A DNA stretch of 15,233 bases from Deltaproteobacteria bacterium (GTDB taxonomy: Bacteria; Desulfobacterota; Desulfuromonadia; Geobacterales; Pseudopelobacteraceae), in the NCBI GenBank assembly GCA_016219145.1, contig JACRCG010000011.1:1-15233 (forward strand), in the 5' to 3' direction. Shown here piece after piece: positions 5,031 through 13,804 of this stretch (position 1 is the stretch's first letter; every line of letters begins with the position of its first letter). A model generated the notes under the pieces. The model was not told the DNA's origin and searched no databases. It saw nothing but the letters and a program-made list of their open reading frames with translations. The position numbers and the translations under genes are program-made.

Positions 5031-8000
5031 ATGCCCCGTTTTTTCATAAATCGCCCGATCTTTGCCTGGGTAATCGCCATCATGGTCATGCTGGTCGGCC
5101 TGCTGTCGATCAAAAAGCTGCCGGTCTCCCAGTATCCACCCATCGCGCCGCCGCAGATCGCCATTAACGCCCTGTACCCGGGCGCTTCGGCCCAGACCGT
5201 GCAGGATACGGTCACCCAGGTAATCGAGCAGAAGCTGAATGGCATCGACAATCTGATCTACATGTCGTCCACCAGCGACTCGGCCGGAGCGGTGAGCATC
5301 ACGCTGACATTCAAGGCCGGCACCGATCCGAACATCGCCCAGGTGCAGGTGCAGAACAAGCTGCAGCTGGCTGTGCCGCTGCTCCCGCAGATTGTCCAGC
5401 GTTCGGGAATCCAGGTCGTCAAGTCCACCAGAAACTTCCTGCTGATTGTCGGCCTGGTGTCGGAAGATGGCTCCATGGATCGTAACGACCTGACCGACTA
5501 CATGGTTTCCAACCTTCAGGACATCGTCAGCCGCCTGGAAGGGGTCGGCGAACTGATGTTGTTCGGCACCCAGAATGCGATGCGCATCTGGCTGAATCCA
5601 GCCAAACTGAATAACTACCATCTGACCACCAGTGACGTTATTACGGCGCTGCAGTCCCAGAACGTCCAGGTGTCGGCCGGCCAGTTCGGCGGCGTTCCGG
5701 CCAATCAGGGGCAGCAACTCAATGCCACCATCAACGCACGAACCCTGCTCCAGAACGCGGACCAGTTTGATGCCATCATCCTGCGCACCAACAGCGACGG
5801 CTCAACGGTCAAGCTCAGGGATGTGGCCGAAAGCAAGATCGGTACGGAGAATTACGAGATTCAGTCTTACTACAACGGCAAACCGCTGGGGGGGATGGCC
5901 GTCCGTCTGGCGGCCGGGGCCAATGCGCTGGAGACCGGCAACCGGGTCAAAGCCAAGATGGCGGAACTGGAGAAATATTTCCCGCCCGGCATGAGAGTGG
6001 TCTATCCCTACGACACCACCCCCTTCGTCAAGATCTCCATCGAAGAGGTGGTACACACCCTGATCATTGCTGTCTTCCTGGTCTTTATCATCATGTTCGT
6101 ATTCCTGCAGAATATTCGCGCCACCCTGATTCCGACCATCGCGGTGCCGGTGGTTCTTCTGGGCACCATGTCGGTGCTGGCGGCCTGCGGCTTCTCGATC
6201 AACACTCTGACCATGTTCGCCCTGGTGATTGTGATCGGCCTTTTGGTAGACGATGCCATCGTGGTGGTCGAGAACGTGGAGCGGATCATGAGCGAGGAAG
6301 GGCTCTCGCCCAGGGAAGCCACCATCAAGTCGATGGAACAGATCACCAGCGCCTTGTGGGGCATCGCCACAGTGCTGACGGCGGTTTTCCTTCCGATGGC
6401 CTTTTTCGGCGGCTCCACCGGCGTAATCTACCGTCAGTTCTCCATTACGATAATTTCCGCCATGATCCTCTCAGTGCTGGTGGCCATGATCCTGACACCG
6501 GCCCTCTGCGCCACCATCCTCAAGCCGGTGGCAAAGGGGCATCATGCCGGCGAAACCGGCTGGTTTGCCTGGTTCTTCCGTTACTTCAACCGCGCCTTTG
6601 AATTCTGCCGACACAATTACGAGGGAATTGTCGGACGCTCTTTCGGCAAACCGATACGCTATCTGGTACTCTACGGCGGCATTGTTGCCGTCATGGCCTG
6701 GTTTTTCATGCACCTCCCCACATCATTTCTGCCGGATGAGGATCAGGGCTTCATCATCTGCCAGGTCCAGCTTCCGGCCGGAGCCACTCAGGAGCGGACC
6801 ATTCAGGTCATCAGGAAGCTGGAACAGCATTTTCTCGAGAAAGAATCCAAAACGGTGGAAGGGGTCATCACCGTGGCCGGGTTCAGCTTTGCCGGCCGCG
6901 GCCAGAACATGGGACTGGCCTTTGTCAGGCTCAAGCCCTGGGACCAGCGGCCCGGCAAGCATCTGAAGGCGGCCGCCATTGCCGGCCGGGCCATGGGGGC
7001 CTTCTCGAAGTTCAGGGACGGCCTGGCCTTCGCCTTCTCACCGCCGGCGGTGCTGGAACTGGGCGTTGCCAACGGCTTCGACTTTCAGTTGCAGGATCGC
7101 GGCGGACTGGGGCCTGAAAAGCTGATGGAGGCGCGCAACCAGCTGCTGGGCATGGCCATGAAAAATTCCAAACTGATCGCGGTGCGCCCCAACGGCCAGG
7201 ATGACTCGCCCCAGTTCAAGCTCGACATCGACGATGTACGGGCCGGAGCACTGGGGGTTTCCCTGTCGCAGATCAACGAAGTCCTCGCCACCGCCTGGGG
7301 AAGCTCCTATGTCAACGACTTCATCCAGAACGGCCGGGTCAAGAAAGTCTATCTTCAGTCCGAACCGCAGTCACGCATGCTGCCCGAAGACATTAATCGC
7401 TGGCATGTCCGCAACAACAAGGGCGATATGGTACCCTTCTCCGCCTTCGCCACCGCCCGCTGGCAGTACGGTTCACCCCGACTGGAGCGTTACAACGGTA
7501 TTCCCTCGGTAGAAGTTCTGGGGCAGGCTGCGCCCGGCATCAGCACCGGAGAAGCGATGGCCGAGCTGGAGCAGATGGCGGCCCAGCTGCCGCCTGGAAT
7601 CGGCTACGAATGGACCGGGCTCTCCTACGAGGAGAAGAATGCCGGAGCCCAGGCGCCGGCGCTCTATGCCATCTCGCTGCTGGTGGTGTTTCTATCGGTA
7701 GCGGCTCTGTACGAGAGCTGGACCATCCCGTTCGTCAACCTGCTGATGCTGCCGCTGGGACTGGTGGGAGCAGTGGTCGCAGTAAAGTTGCGCGTGTTCC
7801 CCAACGACGTCTATCTTCAAATCGGTCTGCTCACCACCATTGGTCTTTCCACCAAGAACGCGATCCTGATCATTCAGTTCATCAAGGAGCAGATGAACCA
7901 GGGGCATGAGTTGGTTGATGCTACGCTGTCGGCAGTCAAGATAAGACTGCGACCAGTCATCATGACCTCGTTGGCCTTCTTTTTCGGCACCCTGCCGCTG

Positions 8001-8198
8001 GCCCTGACCAAGGGCGCCGGAGCTGCGGCCCAGAACGCCATCGGCACCGCCGTCACTGGCGGCCTGCTCTCGGCCACCTTTATCGACCTGATCTTTATCC
8101 CGTTTTTCTTTGTACTGGTGTCGCGTCTGTTCGGCAAGAAGACGCAGGGAGTGGTCGCTCAGCCTGCGGCTGCAGAACGCGTATCGGAGGTAAACTGA
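5031..8198 (+). CDS. RND multidrug efflux pump, AcrB/HAE1 type
   Basis: This 1055-residue inner-membrane proton/drug antiporter is the motor of the tripartite pump. It starts with the family N-terminus (FINRPIFAWVIAIMVML) and has the expected 12 membrane segments in two repeats, each with a large periplasmic loop. The proton-relay residues are present: D407 and D408 in GLLVDDAIVVVEN, at the same numbers as in E. coli AcrB, and K942 in GLSTKNAILIIQF (AcrB K940). The switch-loop region reads GFSFAGRGQNMG, with F618 and F620, as in hydrophobic-drug pumps rather than metal (CusA) pumps. AAGGAG (5017-5022) is 8 nt upstream of ATG. Length is normal and no frame disruption was seen. The outer-membrane channel gene starts 1 nt after the stop. 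The exact substrate range cannot be read from sequence. Confidence 0.97.
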   Translation: MPRFFINRPIFAWVIAIMVMLVGLLSIKKLPVSQYPPIAPPQIAINALYPGASAQTVQDTVTQVIEQKLNGIDNLIYMSSTSDSAGAVSITLTFKAGTDPNIAQVQVQNKLQLAVPLLPQIVQRSGIQVVKSTRNFLLIVGLVSEDGSMDRNDLTDYMVSNLQDIVSRLEGVGELMLFGTQNAMRIWLNPAKLNNYHLTTSDVITALQSQNVQVSAGQFGGVPANQGQQLNATINARTLLQNADQFDAIILRTNSDGSTVKLRDVAESKIGTENYEIQSYYNGKPLGGMAVRLAAGANALETGNRVKAKMAELEKYFPPGMRVVYPYDTTPFVKISIEEVVHTLIIAVFLVFIIMFVFLQNIRATLIPTIAVPVVLLGTMSVLAACGFSINTLTMFALVIVIGLLVDDAIVVVENVERIMSEEGLSPREATIKSMEQITSALWGIATVLTAVFLPMAFFGGSTGVIYRQFSITIISAMILSVLVAMILTPALCATILKPVAKGHHAGETGWFAWFFRYFNRAFEFCRHNYEGIVGRSFGKPIRYLVLYGGIVAVMAWFFMHLPTSFLPDEDQGFIICQVQLPAGATQERTIQVIRKLEQHFLEKESKTVEGVITVAGFSFAGRGQNMGLAFVRLKPWDQRPGKHLKAAAIAGRAMGAFSKFRDGLAFAFSPPAVLELGVANGFDFQLQDRGGLGPEKLMEARNQLLGMAMKNSKLIAVRPNGQDDSPQFKLDIDDVRAGALGVSLSQINEVLATAWGSSYVNDFIQNGRVKKVYLQSEPQSRMLPEDINRWHVRNNKGDMVPFSAFATARWQYGSPRLERYNGIPSVEVLGQAAPGISTGEAMAELEQMAAQLPPGIGYEWTGLSYEEKNAGAQAPALYAISLLVVFLSVAALYESWTIPFVNLLMLPLGLVGAVVAVKLRVFPNDVYLQIGLLTTIGLSTKNAILIIQFIKEQMNQGHELVDATLSAVKIRLRPVIMTSLAFFFGTLPLALTKGAGAAAQNAIGTAVTGGLLSATFIDLIFIPFFFVLVSRLFGKKTQGVVAQPAAAERVSEVN

Positions 8199-8199
8199 A

Positions 8200-9612
8200 A
8201 TGATTCGTCATAAACTGCATATATTGGCTCTTGTCTGCCTGACCGGTTGCTCAACCATGGCGCCAAAGTATTCACAGCCTGCGCCGCCGGTGCCGGCGGA
8301 ATGGATAGCCGCTTCAGCCGACAGGAATGTTGCGGTAAAAAGTGTCCCGCAGGTCGCCGATATCCCCTGGCAGGAGTTTATTACCGAGCGGAAAATGCAG
8401 AAGCTGATTGAGCTGGCGCTCAGCAACAATCGCGATCTTAAGGTCGCTGCTCTCACTGTCGAGCGCTATCGTTCTCTTTACCAGATACAGCGCAACGAAC
8501 TGCTGCCCAGGGTTGATGCAACTGCCGGCGCCAGTTTGCAGCAGATTCCGGCGGATCTTTCGGGGACCGGAAAATCAAGGACGGTTGAACAGTACAATAT
8601 CGGACTGGGCGTCAGCTCCTATGAACTCGATCTGTTCGGCAGGGTGAGAAGCCTGAAAGAGCAGGCTCTGGAGCAGTATCTTTCTACCGGACATGCACAG
8701 CGCAGTGTCCGGATAAGCCTTGTCTCGCAGGTGGCCGTAGCCTATCTGGCACTGGCCGCCGACAGGGAACATCTGCAACTTGCCAAAGAAACCCTGGCGA
8801 ACCAGCGCGAGGCATACAAACTTGTAAAGAGCCGTTTTGACGCCGGCATTACAAACCAGCTGGCTCTCAATCAGGCGCAAACCACGGTAGATTCGGCGCG
8901 GGTCGATATTGCCCGTTTTACCACCCAGGTGGCCCAGGATGAAAATGCGCTGGCACTGCTGGCCGGCTCGGCGCTTCCGGCCGAGCTCCTCCCGGATTCG
9001 CTATCCGGGAACTATACCGCTTTGAATGATGTCTCCCCGGGGCTTTCGTCCGAGGTGTTGCTCAAACGCCCGGATATACTCCAGGCTGAAAGTCAGTTGA
9101 AATCCGCCAACGCCAGTATAGGAGCGGCTGAAGCGGCATTATTTCCGCGAATTACGCTGGTTTCAAGTGTCGGTCTCGGCAGCGACGAACTGGCCGGGCT
9201 GTTCAAGGGGGGCGCCTTTGCCTGGAGTTTTGCCCCGCGAATTTCCCTGCCTATCTTTGACGGCGGCAGCAACACAGCCAATCTGAAGGTGTCGGAAGTG
9301 GATCGTGACATCGCCGTAGCCCGTTACGAGAAGGCGATTCAGACCGCCTTTCGGGAAGTGGCCGATTCTCTGGCGCAACGTGCCACAATCGACGAACAGC
9401 TGGCAGCCCAGAAGTCGCTGGCCGATGCCGCAGAGGAAAGCTGCCGTCTTTCACAAGCGCGTTTTGACAAAGGCGTGGATAGCTATCTGACTGTGCTTGA
9501 TTCGCAACGCACCCTGTATGGCGCGCAGCAGAACCTGATTACTGCACGCCTGACCCGACTGGCGAATATGGTTACCCTCTATAAGGCCTTGGGGGGCGGA
9601 ACAGGCAGGTGA
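8200..9612 (+). CDS. Outer-membrane efflux channel lipoprotein, OprM/NodT type
   Basis: This is a 470-residue outer-membrane channel of the tripartite pump. A short lipoprotein signal ends in LTGC with the lipidated cysteine at C17, as in OprM/CmeC proteins. Two related halves each carry the long periplasmic helices. Family hallmarks are SSYELDLFGRVRSL (about residues 139-152) and RPDILQAESQLKSANASIGAAEA in the second repeat. The C-terminus has the usual VLDSQRTLYGAQQNL helix. CGGAGG (8185-8190) lies 9 nt upstream, inside the end of the pump gene. The intercistronic gap is 1 nt, so translation is probably coupled to the pump. It is clearly distinct from the second TolC-family gene at 11850, which is not a lipoprotein and belongs to another operon. 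Confidence 0.95.
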   Translation: MIRHKLHILALVCLTGCSTMAPKYSQPAPPVPAEWIAASADRNVAVKSVPQVADIPWQEFITERKMQKLIELALSNNRDLKVAALTVERYRSLYQIQRNELLPRVDATAGASLQQIPADLSGTGKSRTVEQYNIGLGVSSYELDLFGRVRSLKEQALEQYLSTGHAQRSVRISLVSQVAVAYLALAADREHLQLAKETLANQREAYKLVKSRFDAGITNQLALNQAQTTVDSARVDIARFTTQVAQDENALALLAGSALPAELLPDSLSGNYTALNDVSPGLSSEVLLKRPDILQAESQLKSANASIGAAEAALFPRITLVSSVGLGSDELAGLFKGGAFAWSFAPRISLPIFDGGSNTANLKVSEVDRDIAVARYEKAIQTAFREVADSLAQRATIDEQLAAQKSLADAAEESCRLSQARFDKGVDSYLTVLDSQRTLYGAQQNLITARLTRLANMVTLYKALGGGTGR

Positions 9613-9859
9613 CGCCCGGTACGCTCTTCTTAAGGAAGACGGGCTGAACCTATAAACGGCAGTTGCTCTGCGGTAAATGTTTTTCCGGGATTAATCGGCG
9701 GGAGCAGCTTTATCCTCTGTTCAGCAGGGAGGTTCAAATCACCGCCACGCACAGCAGTATAGTTTTTCGCCCACAAATTTTCTCACTCGTTTTCCTTTAC
9801 AATTTCCAATCAAATAATATATAGTTCAAGACCGTTTCCAAAAAAATATGGAGATCCCT
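9613..9859. other. Intergenic region between the efflux and mla operons
   Basis: About 250 bp separate the two operons. Just after the efflux stop codon, GCCCG/CGGGC (9614-9618, 9640-9644) and TCTTC/GAAGA (9625-9629, 9635-9639) can form a bulged stem, but no T-run follows. Rho-dependent ending or partial read-through is possible. The right half becomes AT-rich and carries the likely mla promoter. No RNA gene was recognised. Confidence 0.5.
9796..9823 (+). promoter_or_regulatory. Likely promoter of the mla operon
   Basis: TTTACA (9796-9801) and TATATA (9818-9823) are separated by 16 bp in an AT-rich stretch just upstream of mlaE. TAATAT (9815-9820) overlaps as an alternative -10 with shorter spacing. 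Transcription would start about 30 bp before the mlaE start codon. The call rests on consensus similarity only. Confidence 0.5.
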
Positions 9860-10621
9860 GTGATTCAGGCTCTTGGACATTCTACAATCGGAGTTGTGCG
9901 CGAGCTGGGCCGGACCGGCTGGTTTCTGCTCTATTCATTCTACATGATCGTCCGCAGGCCGGGGAGTCCAGTCCACGTTCTCAAGCAGATGCGTTTCATC
10001 GGCACAAAGTCGCTGTTCGTGATCGTTTTGACCGCCGGTTTTACCGGTATGGTGCTGGGGTTGCAGGGCTATTACACGCTGGCCAAGTTTGGTTCTGAAG
10101 GGATGCTCGGAACAGCCGTGGCTCTGTCCCTGATTCGTGAGCTGGGGCCAGTGCTGGCTGCCCTGATGGTGACAGGTCGGGCCGGGAGCGCCATTACGGC
10201 CGAGATCGGTATCATGCGTATCAGCGAACAGATCGACGCCCTGGAAACCATGGCGCTGGACCCTTTCAAATATCTGGTGTCTCCAAAACTGATCGCAGCC
10301 ATGATCTCTCTGCCCCTGTTGTGCGCAATTTTCGACGTAGTCGGCATCTATGGCGGCTGGCTGGTCGGCGTAAAACTGCTGGGGGTTAACCCCGGCGCCT
10401 ATTTCTATGAGATGGAAAAGTCTGTTGTCTGGCGCGATGTCTACTCCGGGTTTGTGAAGTCTTTTTCTTTCGGCGTGATTATTGCCTGGATCGGCTGCTA
10501 CAAGGGGTACTATGCCGGGCATGGCGCAGAAGGGGTTTCGAAGGCCACAACCGAGTCGGTTGTTTTGACATCCGTGCTCATTTTGGTCTGGGATTACTTC
10601 CTGACCTCGGTGCTGCTCTGA
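9860..10621 (+). CDS. mlaE: MlaE-type ABC transporter permease for lipid transport
   Basis: This 253-residue polytopic inner-membrane permease belongs to the MlaE/YrbE/Ttg2B family. It handles lipids between the inner membrane and the periplasmic MCE ring. The family signature EIGIMRISEQIDALE lies in the middle of the protein, followed by ALDPFKYLVSPKLIA, and about five hydrophobic segments are visible. GTG at 9860 is preferred because TGGAG lies 6 nt upstream. ATG at 9848 would add four residues but has only an A-rich stretch before it. It is first in a five-gene run (permease, ATPase, MCE, TolC-like, MlaC). The ATPase gene begins 1 nt after the stop, consistent with one transcript and equal synthesis of the two subunits. 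The Mla pathway maintains outer-membrane lipid asymmetry in E. coli; direction of transport here is not decidable. Confidence 0.93.
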   Translation: MIQALGHSTIGVVRELGRTGWFLLYSFYMIVRRPGSPVHVLKQMRFIGTKSLFVIVLTAGFTGMVLGLQGYYTLAKFGSEGMLGTAVALSLIRELGPVLAALMVTGRAGSAITAEIGIMRISEQIDALETMALDPFKYLVSPKLIAAMISLPLLCAIFDVVGIYGGWLVGVKLLGVNPGAYFYEMEKSVVWRDVYSGFVKSFSFGVIIAWIGCYKGYYAGHGAEGVSKATTESVVLTSVLILVWDYFLTSVLL

Positions 10622-10622
10622 C

Positions 10623-11369
10623 ATGATCAGCCTGCGTAATGTGCACAAGTCATTCGGCGCACAAAAGGTTCTGGATGGACTGAACCTGGAAATCCCGGAA
10701 GGGAAGATCACGGCCGTTATCGGCCCGAGCGGCGAAGGGAAAAGCGTCCTGCTGAAGCACCTGATCGGGCTTTTACAGCCGGACAGCGGGCAGGTCGAGG
10801 TCGAAGGGGAGAGTATCGTCGGTATACGCCGATCGCAGCTGAACCGTATCCGTGAGAAATTCGGCATGCTGTTTCAGAACGTGGCGCTGTTTGACTCGAT
10901 GACGGTTTTTGAGAACGTAGCCTTTCCGCTGCAGGAAAAGACCGCTCTTCCGGCAGACGAGATCCGTCGGCGTGTTCTGGCCGCTCTTGAGGATGTCGGC
11001 TTGAAAAATATTGAAAACAAGTATCCGGATGAACTGTCGGGTGGAATGAAAAAAAGGGTCGGACTGGCGCGGGCGGTGGTGCTCAACCCCAGAATCATCC
11101 TGTTCGACGAACCGACCACCGGCCTTGATCCGATCATCAAAAGGGCGATTCATCAACTGATCAAGGACACCCACGCCAAGTTCGGCTTTACGGCCGTAAT
11201 CGTGTCACACGAAATACCGGAGATTTTTGATGTGGCCCAGAACGTGGCCATGCTGTACAGGGGAGAAATCCTGCAACACGGCACTTCCGAAGTGATTATG
11301 AATTCAGATCATCCGGCGGTCAGGCAGTTTATCAGCGGCAGCCTGGACGGTCCGATACAGATGATATAG
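10623..11369 (+). CDS. mlaF: MlaF-type ABC transporter ATPase
   Basis: This 248-residue cytoplasmic ATPase powers the MlaE permease. All ABC motifs are intact: Walker A GPSGEGKS (34-41), Q-loop Q85 in LFQNVALFDS, signature LSGGMKKR (138-145), Walker B IILFDEP with catalytic E163, and H-loop H196 in VIVSHE. The LFDSMTVFENVAFPL stretch after the Q-loop and the GGMKKRVGLARA signature are characteristic of the MlaF/Ttg2A subgroup rather than of drug exporters. ATG at 10623 is separated from the mlaE stop by one base and no clear Shine-Dalgarno is visible, so translation probably depends on termination at mlaE. No separate STAS-domain gene (mlaB), which stabilises MlaF in E. coli, is found in the operon. 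Confidence 0.95.
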   Translation: MISLRNVHKSFGAQKVLDGLNLEIPEGKITAVIGPSGEGKSVLLKHLIGLLQPDSGQVEVEGESIVGIRRSQLNRIREKFGMLFQNVALFDSMTVFENVAFPLQEKTALPADEIRRRVLAALEDVGLKNIENKYPDELSGGMKKRVGLARAVVLNPRIILFDEPTTGLDPIIKRAIHQLIKDTHAKFGFTAVIVSHEIPEIFDVAQNVAMLYRGEILQHGTSEVIMNSDHPAVRQFISGSLDGPIQMI

Positions 11370-11383
11370 CGAGAGGTATCGTT

Positions 11384-11833
11384 ATGAACATTGCAAAACT
11401 GGAAATGATGGTCGGCATATTCATGGTTATCGGGATTTTCTGCCTGGGATATGTCTCGATCAAACTGGGCAAGATGGAGCTGGTCGGAGGCGATTATTAC
11501 ACGATCTCGGCCGGTTTTGATTCGGTTTCCGGTCTGAAGCCCGGTGCGCGGGTCGAAGTGGCCGGGGTAGAGGTCGGCAAGGTCGATCGGATAACGCTGG
11601 ATGTCAAAAGTGGAGACCGTGCCCTGGCCTATCTCAAGATCAGGACCGGCGTCAAAATCACTGATGATGTGATTGCATCGGTTCGTACCAGCGGTATTAT
11701 CGGCGACAAGTTTATCAAGCTGAAGCCGGGCGGATCCGACCGGATGCTGCAGAACAATGACAAAATACGTGAGACTGAATCAGCCATCGACATCGAGGAA
11801 CTGGTCAGTAAATTCATACATGGAAAGGTCTGA
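11384..11833 (+). CDS. mlaD: MlaD-type MCE protein, single MCE domain
   Basis: This 149-residue protein is anchored by one N-terminal membrane helix (about residues 9-27), followed by a single MCE domain (about 38-117). The domain shows FDSVSGLKPGARVEVAGVEVGKV and later GIIGDKFIKLKPGG, both typical of MlaD. MCE domains assemble into hexameric rings that pass lipids across the periplasm between the permease and a periplasmic or outer-membrane partner. The protein is short, ending about 30 residues after the domain, so it forms a ring rather than a long tube. A partner is then needed to span the periplasm, and both candidates (TolC-like and MlaC) follow directly. GAGAGG provides the ribosome binding site in a 14-nt gap after mlaF. 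Confidence 0.93.
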   Translation: MNIAKLEMMVGIFMVIGIFCLGYVSIKLGKMELVGGDYYTISAGFDSVSGLKPGARVEVAGVEVGKVDRITLDVKSGDRALAYLKIRTGVKITDDVIASVRTSGIIGDKFIKLKPGGSDRMLQNNDKIRETESAIDIEELVSKFIHGKV

Positions 11834-11849
11834 CAGCAGGGTAATCAAG

Positions 11850-13760
11850 ATGAAAGCCAAATTATCACTGATAGCGCTGTCAGTCGCAGTCGCCCTGTTT
11901 TCCGGGACGGCGCCTGCGGCTGATTATACCGCAAAAACCAGGCTGGTGCTGGGCCTGGACGACTGTGTGCGCATTGCTCTCAAGGCGGCTCCGGAACTGG
12001 GTGAAGCCCAGGCCGACATAGACCTTACCGCCAGTAAACTGGATGAGGCCAAATCCTACCGTTATCCGCAGATCGAGGTTACCTCCCTGTTCGGTCCGGC
12101 GCCCCAGGCCCACCGCCAGGATATTTCTCCCGTTTTTGCAACTGACAAAAGTTATACGCGCCTGCAGCAGCTGACCTGGTTTACCAGTGCCGATGCCTCG
12201 ATTATCCAGCCGCTGTTTACCTTTGGTAAAATTTCTGAAAACATGAAGGCCGCCGTTCATGGCATCGAGGTTGATCGTTCCCGCAAGGAGCAGCGCGGCA
12301 ACGAGATCGCCCTCAAGGTGCGCGAATACTACTATGGTTTGATGCTGGCCCGTGAAATGAAGGAACTGGTTCTCGAAGTTCAGGAGAGCCTCATCAAGGC
12401 CAGGGACAAGGCCCAGAAACTTCTGGAGCGCGGGTCCGAAAGTGTTGAAGAGCTTGATCTATACAAGCTGGATGCATTTGCAGGTGAAGTTGCCAAATAC
12501 CTTGAAGAGGCCAGAAAAGGCGAGAGTCTGGCGCTGGCTGCACTTAAAACACGGCTTGGTCTGCCATTTGATGCACCGCTGGAAATAAGCGGTCAGCGGC
12601 TTACAATGGTCGAAGGCGTAACACCTGATTTTGAAACCTTTGTGGAGAGGGCTCGCGCCAATCGGCCGGAATTCAGACAGTTATCTGAAGGAATCAAGGC
12701 CAGAGCGGCTTTGGTGGAAGCTTCCAAAGCCAACTACTATCCAGACATTTTCCTGGGCGGGATATTTTCATGGGCCTATGCCGAAGACCGCGACCGTATT
12801 CAAAACCCGTACATCAATGACCAGTTCAAGCATATGTACGGCGGTGTTGCACTGGGCATCCGCTGGAAACTGGATTTTGGCATAACCGGCGCAAAGGTCT
12901 CCGCCGAACGCGCCCAGTATAACCGCCTGCTGAGTACCAGAGAGTTTGCCGACGCCAACATCCCGCTCCAGGTCAAGAAGTATTATCTTGAGTTGAAAGA
13001 GGCCGAAAACAGTGCCGCCGCATCCAAGAGCGCCTATACAAATTCAAAGAAATGGGCAGTAACCGCCCTGGCCAACTTTGATTTCGGGATCGGGCCGGCC
13101 AAGGAGATTTTTGAAGCGCTGCAGGCATACGCGCGTATGCGGGCCGCCTATTTTCAATCCATCTATAACTACCGCATCGCCTGGGCCAACCTGGAGTACG
13201 CTACCGGAGAATCGCCCCTGGAAGCCTCAAAAACGTTCATCCCGGCCGCCGATGAATCTCCGGCCAAGGAAGCTCCGGCGTCAGTTGACCCTGCTCCTGA
13301 AACAAGCCACTCTCAGCTGTCCGGCAACATCCCCAAAGAGACGTCGCCTGTATTGGTTCCTGAGACCTCCAGTTCCGCCTCTGTCCCCGAAGAAAGACAG
13401 AATCCGGTCAGCTTTGTGGTTGCACGTCCCGGTAAAAGTTATTCCGTTGTAAATGAAATATCTTTCGGTAACGACTACATCGAGATTCAGACCAGAAACC
13501 AGGTTCAGAACTACAAGCAGACAAAGCTGTCGGCGCCGGAACGGCTTGCCATAGACATCTCCGGGGCAAAATGCACCATTATATCCCAAAGCGCGTTAGT
13601 ACAGCGATTCGGGATCGAGAAAGTGCGCATCGGCTGTCATCCCGATTACGTACGCATCGTGCTTGATTTCGTCGCTGAGAACATTCCTGCTTATGAGATT
13701 ACAAGCACGGCCCGTGGTTTGCGCGTGACAAAAAACCGGGCGCTGGCTGGCAACTCATGA
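11850..13760 (+). CDS. TolC-family outer-membrane protein with C-terminal AMIN-like domain
   Basis: This 636-residue secreted protein has a Sec signal peptide (residues 1-23, ending in TAPA) and no lipobox. Residues about 30-465 are a TolC/outer-membrane-efflux domain with two repeats: DCVRIALKAAPELGEAQADI, IIQPLFTFGK, then YPDIFLGGIFSWAY and LGIRWKLDFG. A Pro/Ser/Glu-rich linker (about 466-517) follows. Residues about 518-630 resemble an AMIN domain: APERLAIDISGA, EKVRIG, YVRIVLDF and RGLRVTKN. AMIN domains localise AmiC and secretins, in known cases through peptidoglycan. ATG at 11850 is chosen because CAGGG lies about 8 nt upstream and the signal peptide begins there; the upstream in-frame ATG at 11757 lies inside mlaD. 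Its position between mlaD and mlaC suggests an outer-membrane partner for the MCE transporter. Confidence 0.88.
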   Translation: MKAKLSLIALSVAVALFSGTAPAADYTAKTRLVLGLDDCVRIALKAAPELGEAQADIDLTASKLDEAKSYRYPQIEVTSLFGPAPQAHRQDISPVFATDKSYTRLQQLTWFTSADASIIQPLFTFGKISENMKAAVHGIEVDRSRKEQRGNEIALKVREYYYGLMLAREMKELVLEVQESLIKARDKAQKLLERGSESVEELDLYKLDAFAGEVAKYLEEARKGESLALAALKTRLGLPFDAPLEISGQRLTMVEGVTPDFETFVERARANRPEFRQLSEGIKARAALVEASKANYYPDIFLGGIFSWAYAEDRDRIQNPYINDQFKHMYGGVALGIRWKLDFGITGAKVSAERAQYNRLLSTREFADANIPLQVKKYYLELKEAENSAAASKSAYTNSKKWAVTALANFDFGIGPAKEIFEALQAYARMRAAYFQSIYNYRIAWANLEYATGESPLEASKTFIPAADESPAKEAPASVDPAPETSHSQLSGNIPKETSPVLVPETSSSASVPEERQNPVSFVVARPGKSYSVVNEISFGNDYIEIQTRNQVQNYKQTKLSAPERLAIDISGAKCTIISQSALVQRFGIEKVRIGCHPDYVRIVLDFVAENIPAYEITSTARGLRVTKNRALAGNS

Positions 13761-13804
13761 GGAAGCAATTCACAACCCACTCTTTAAAAATATCCGGAGA
13801 AATT

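Noticed and set aside
4935..5717. Minus-strand ORF (260 codons) opposite the pump start
   Set aside because: It is antisense to the conserved N-terminus of the RND pump and crosses the inverted repeat. The product is His/Gln/Asp-rich and unrecognisable.
9614..9644. Hairpin after the outer-membrane channel gene as an intrinsic terminator
   Set aside because: The GCCCG/CGGGC and TCTTC/GAAGA arms leave a 6-nt bulge and no T-run follows, so it lacks the key terminator feature.
9935..10867. Long minus-strand ORF (310 codons)
   Set aside because: It is antisense to mlaE and the start of mlaF, both with clear family motifs. It is a shadow of their codon bias.
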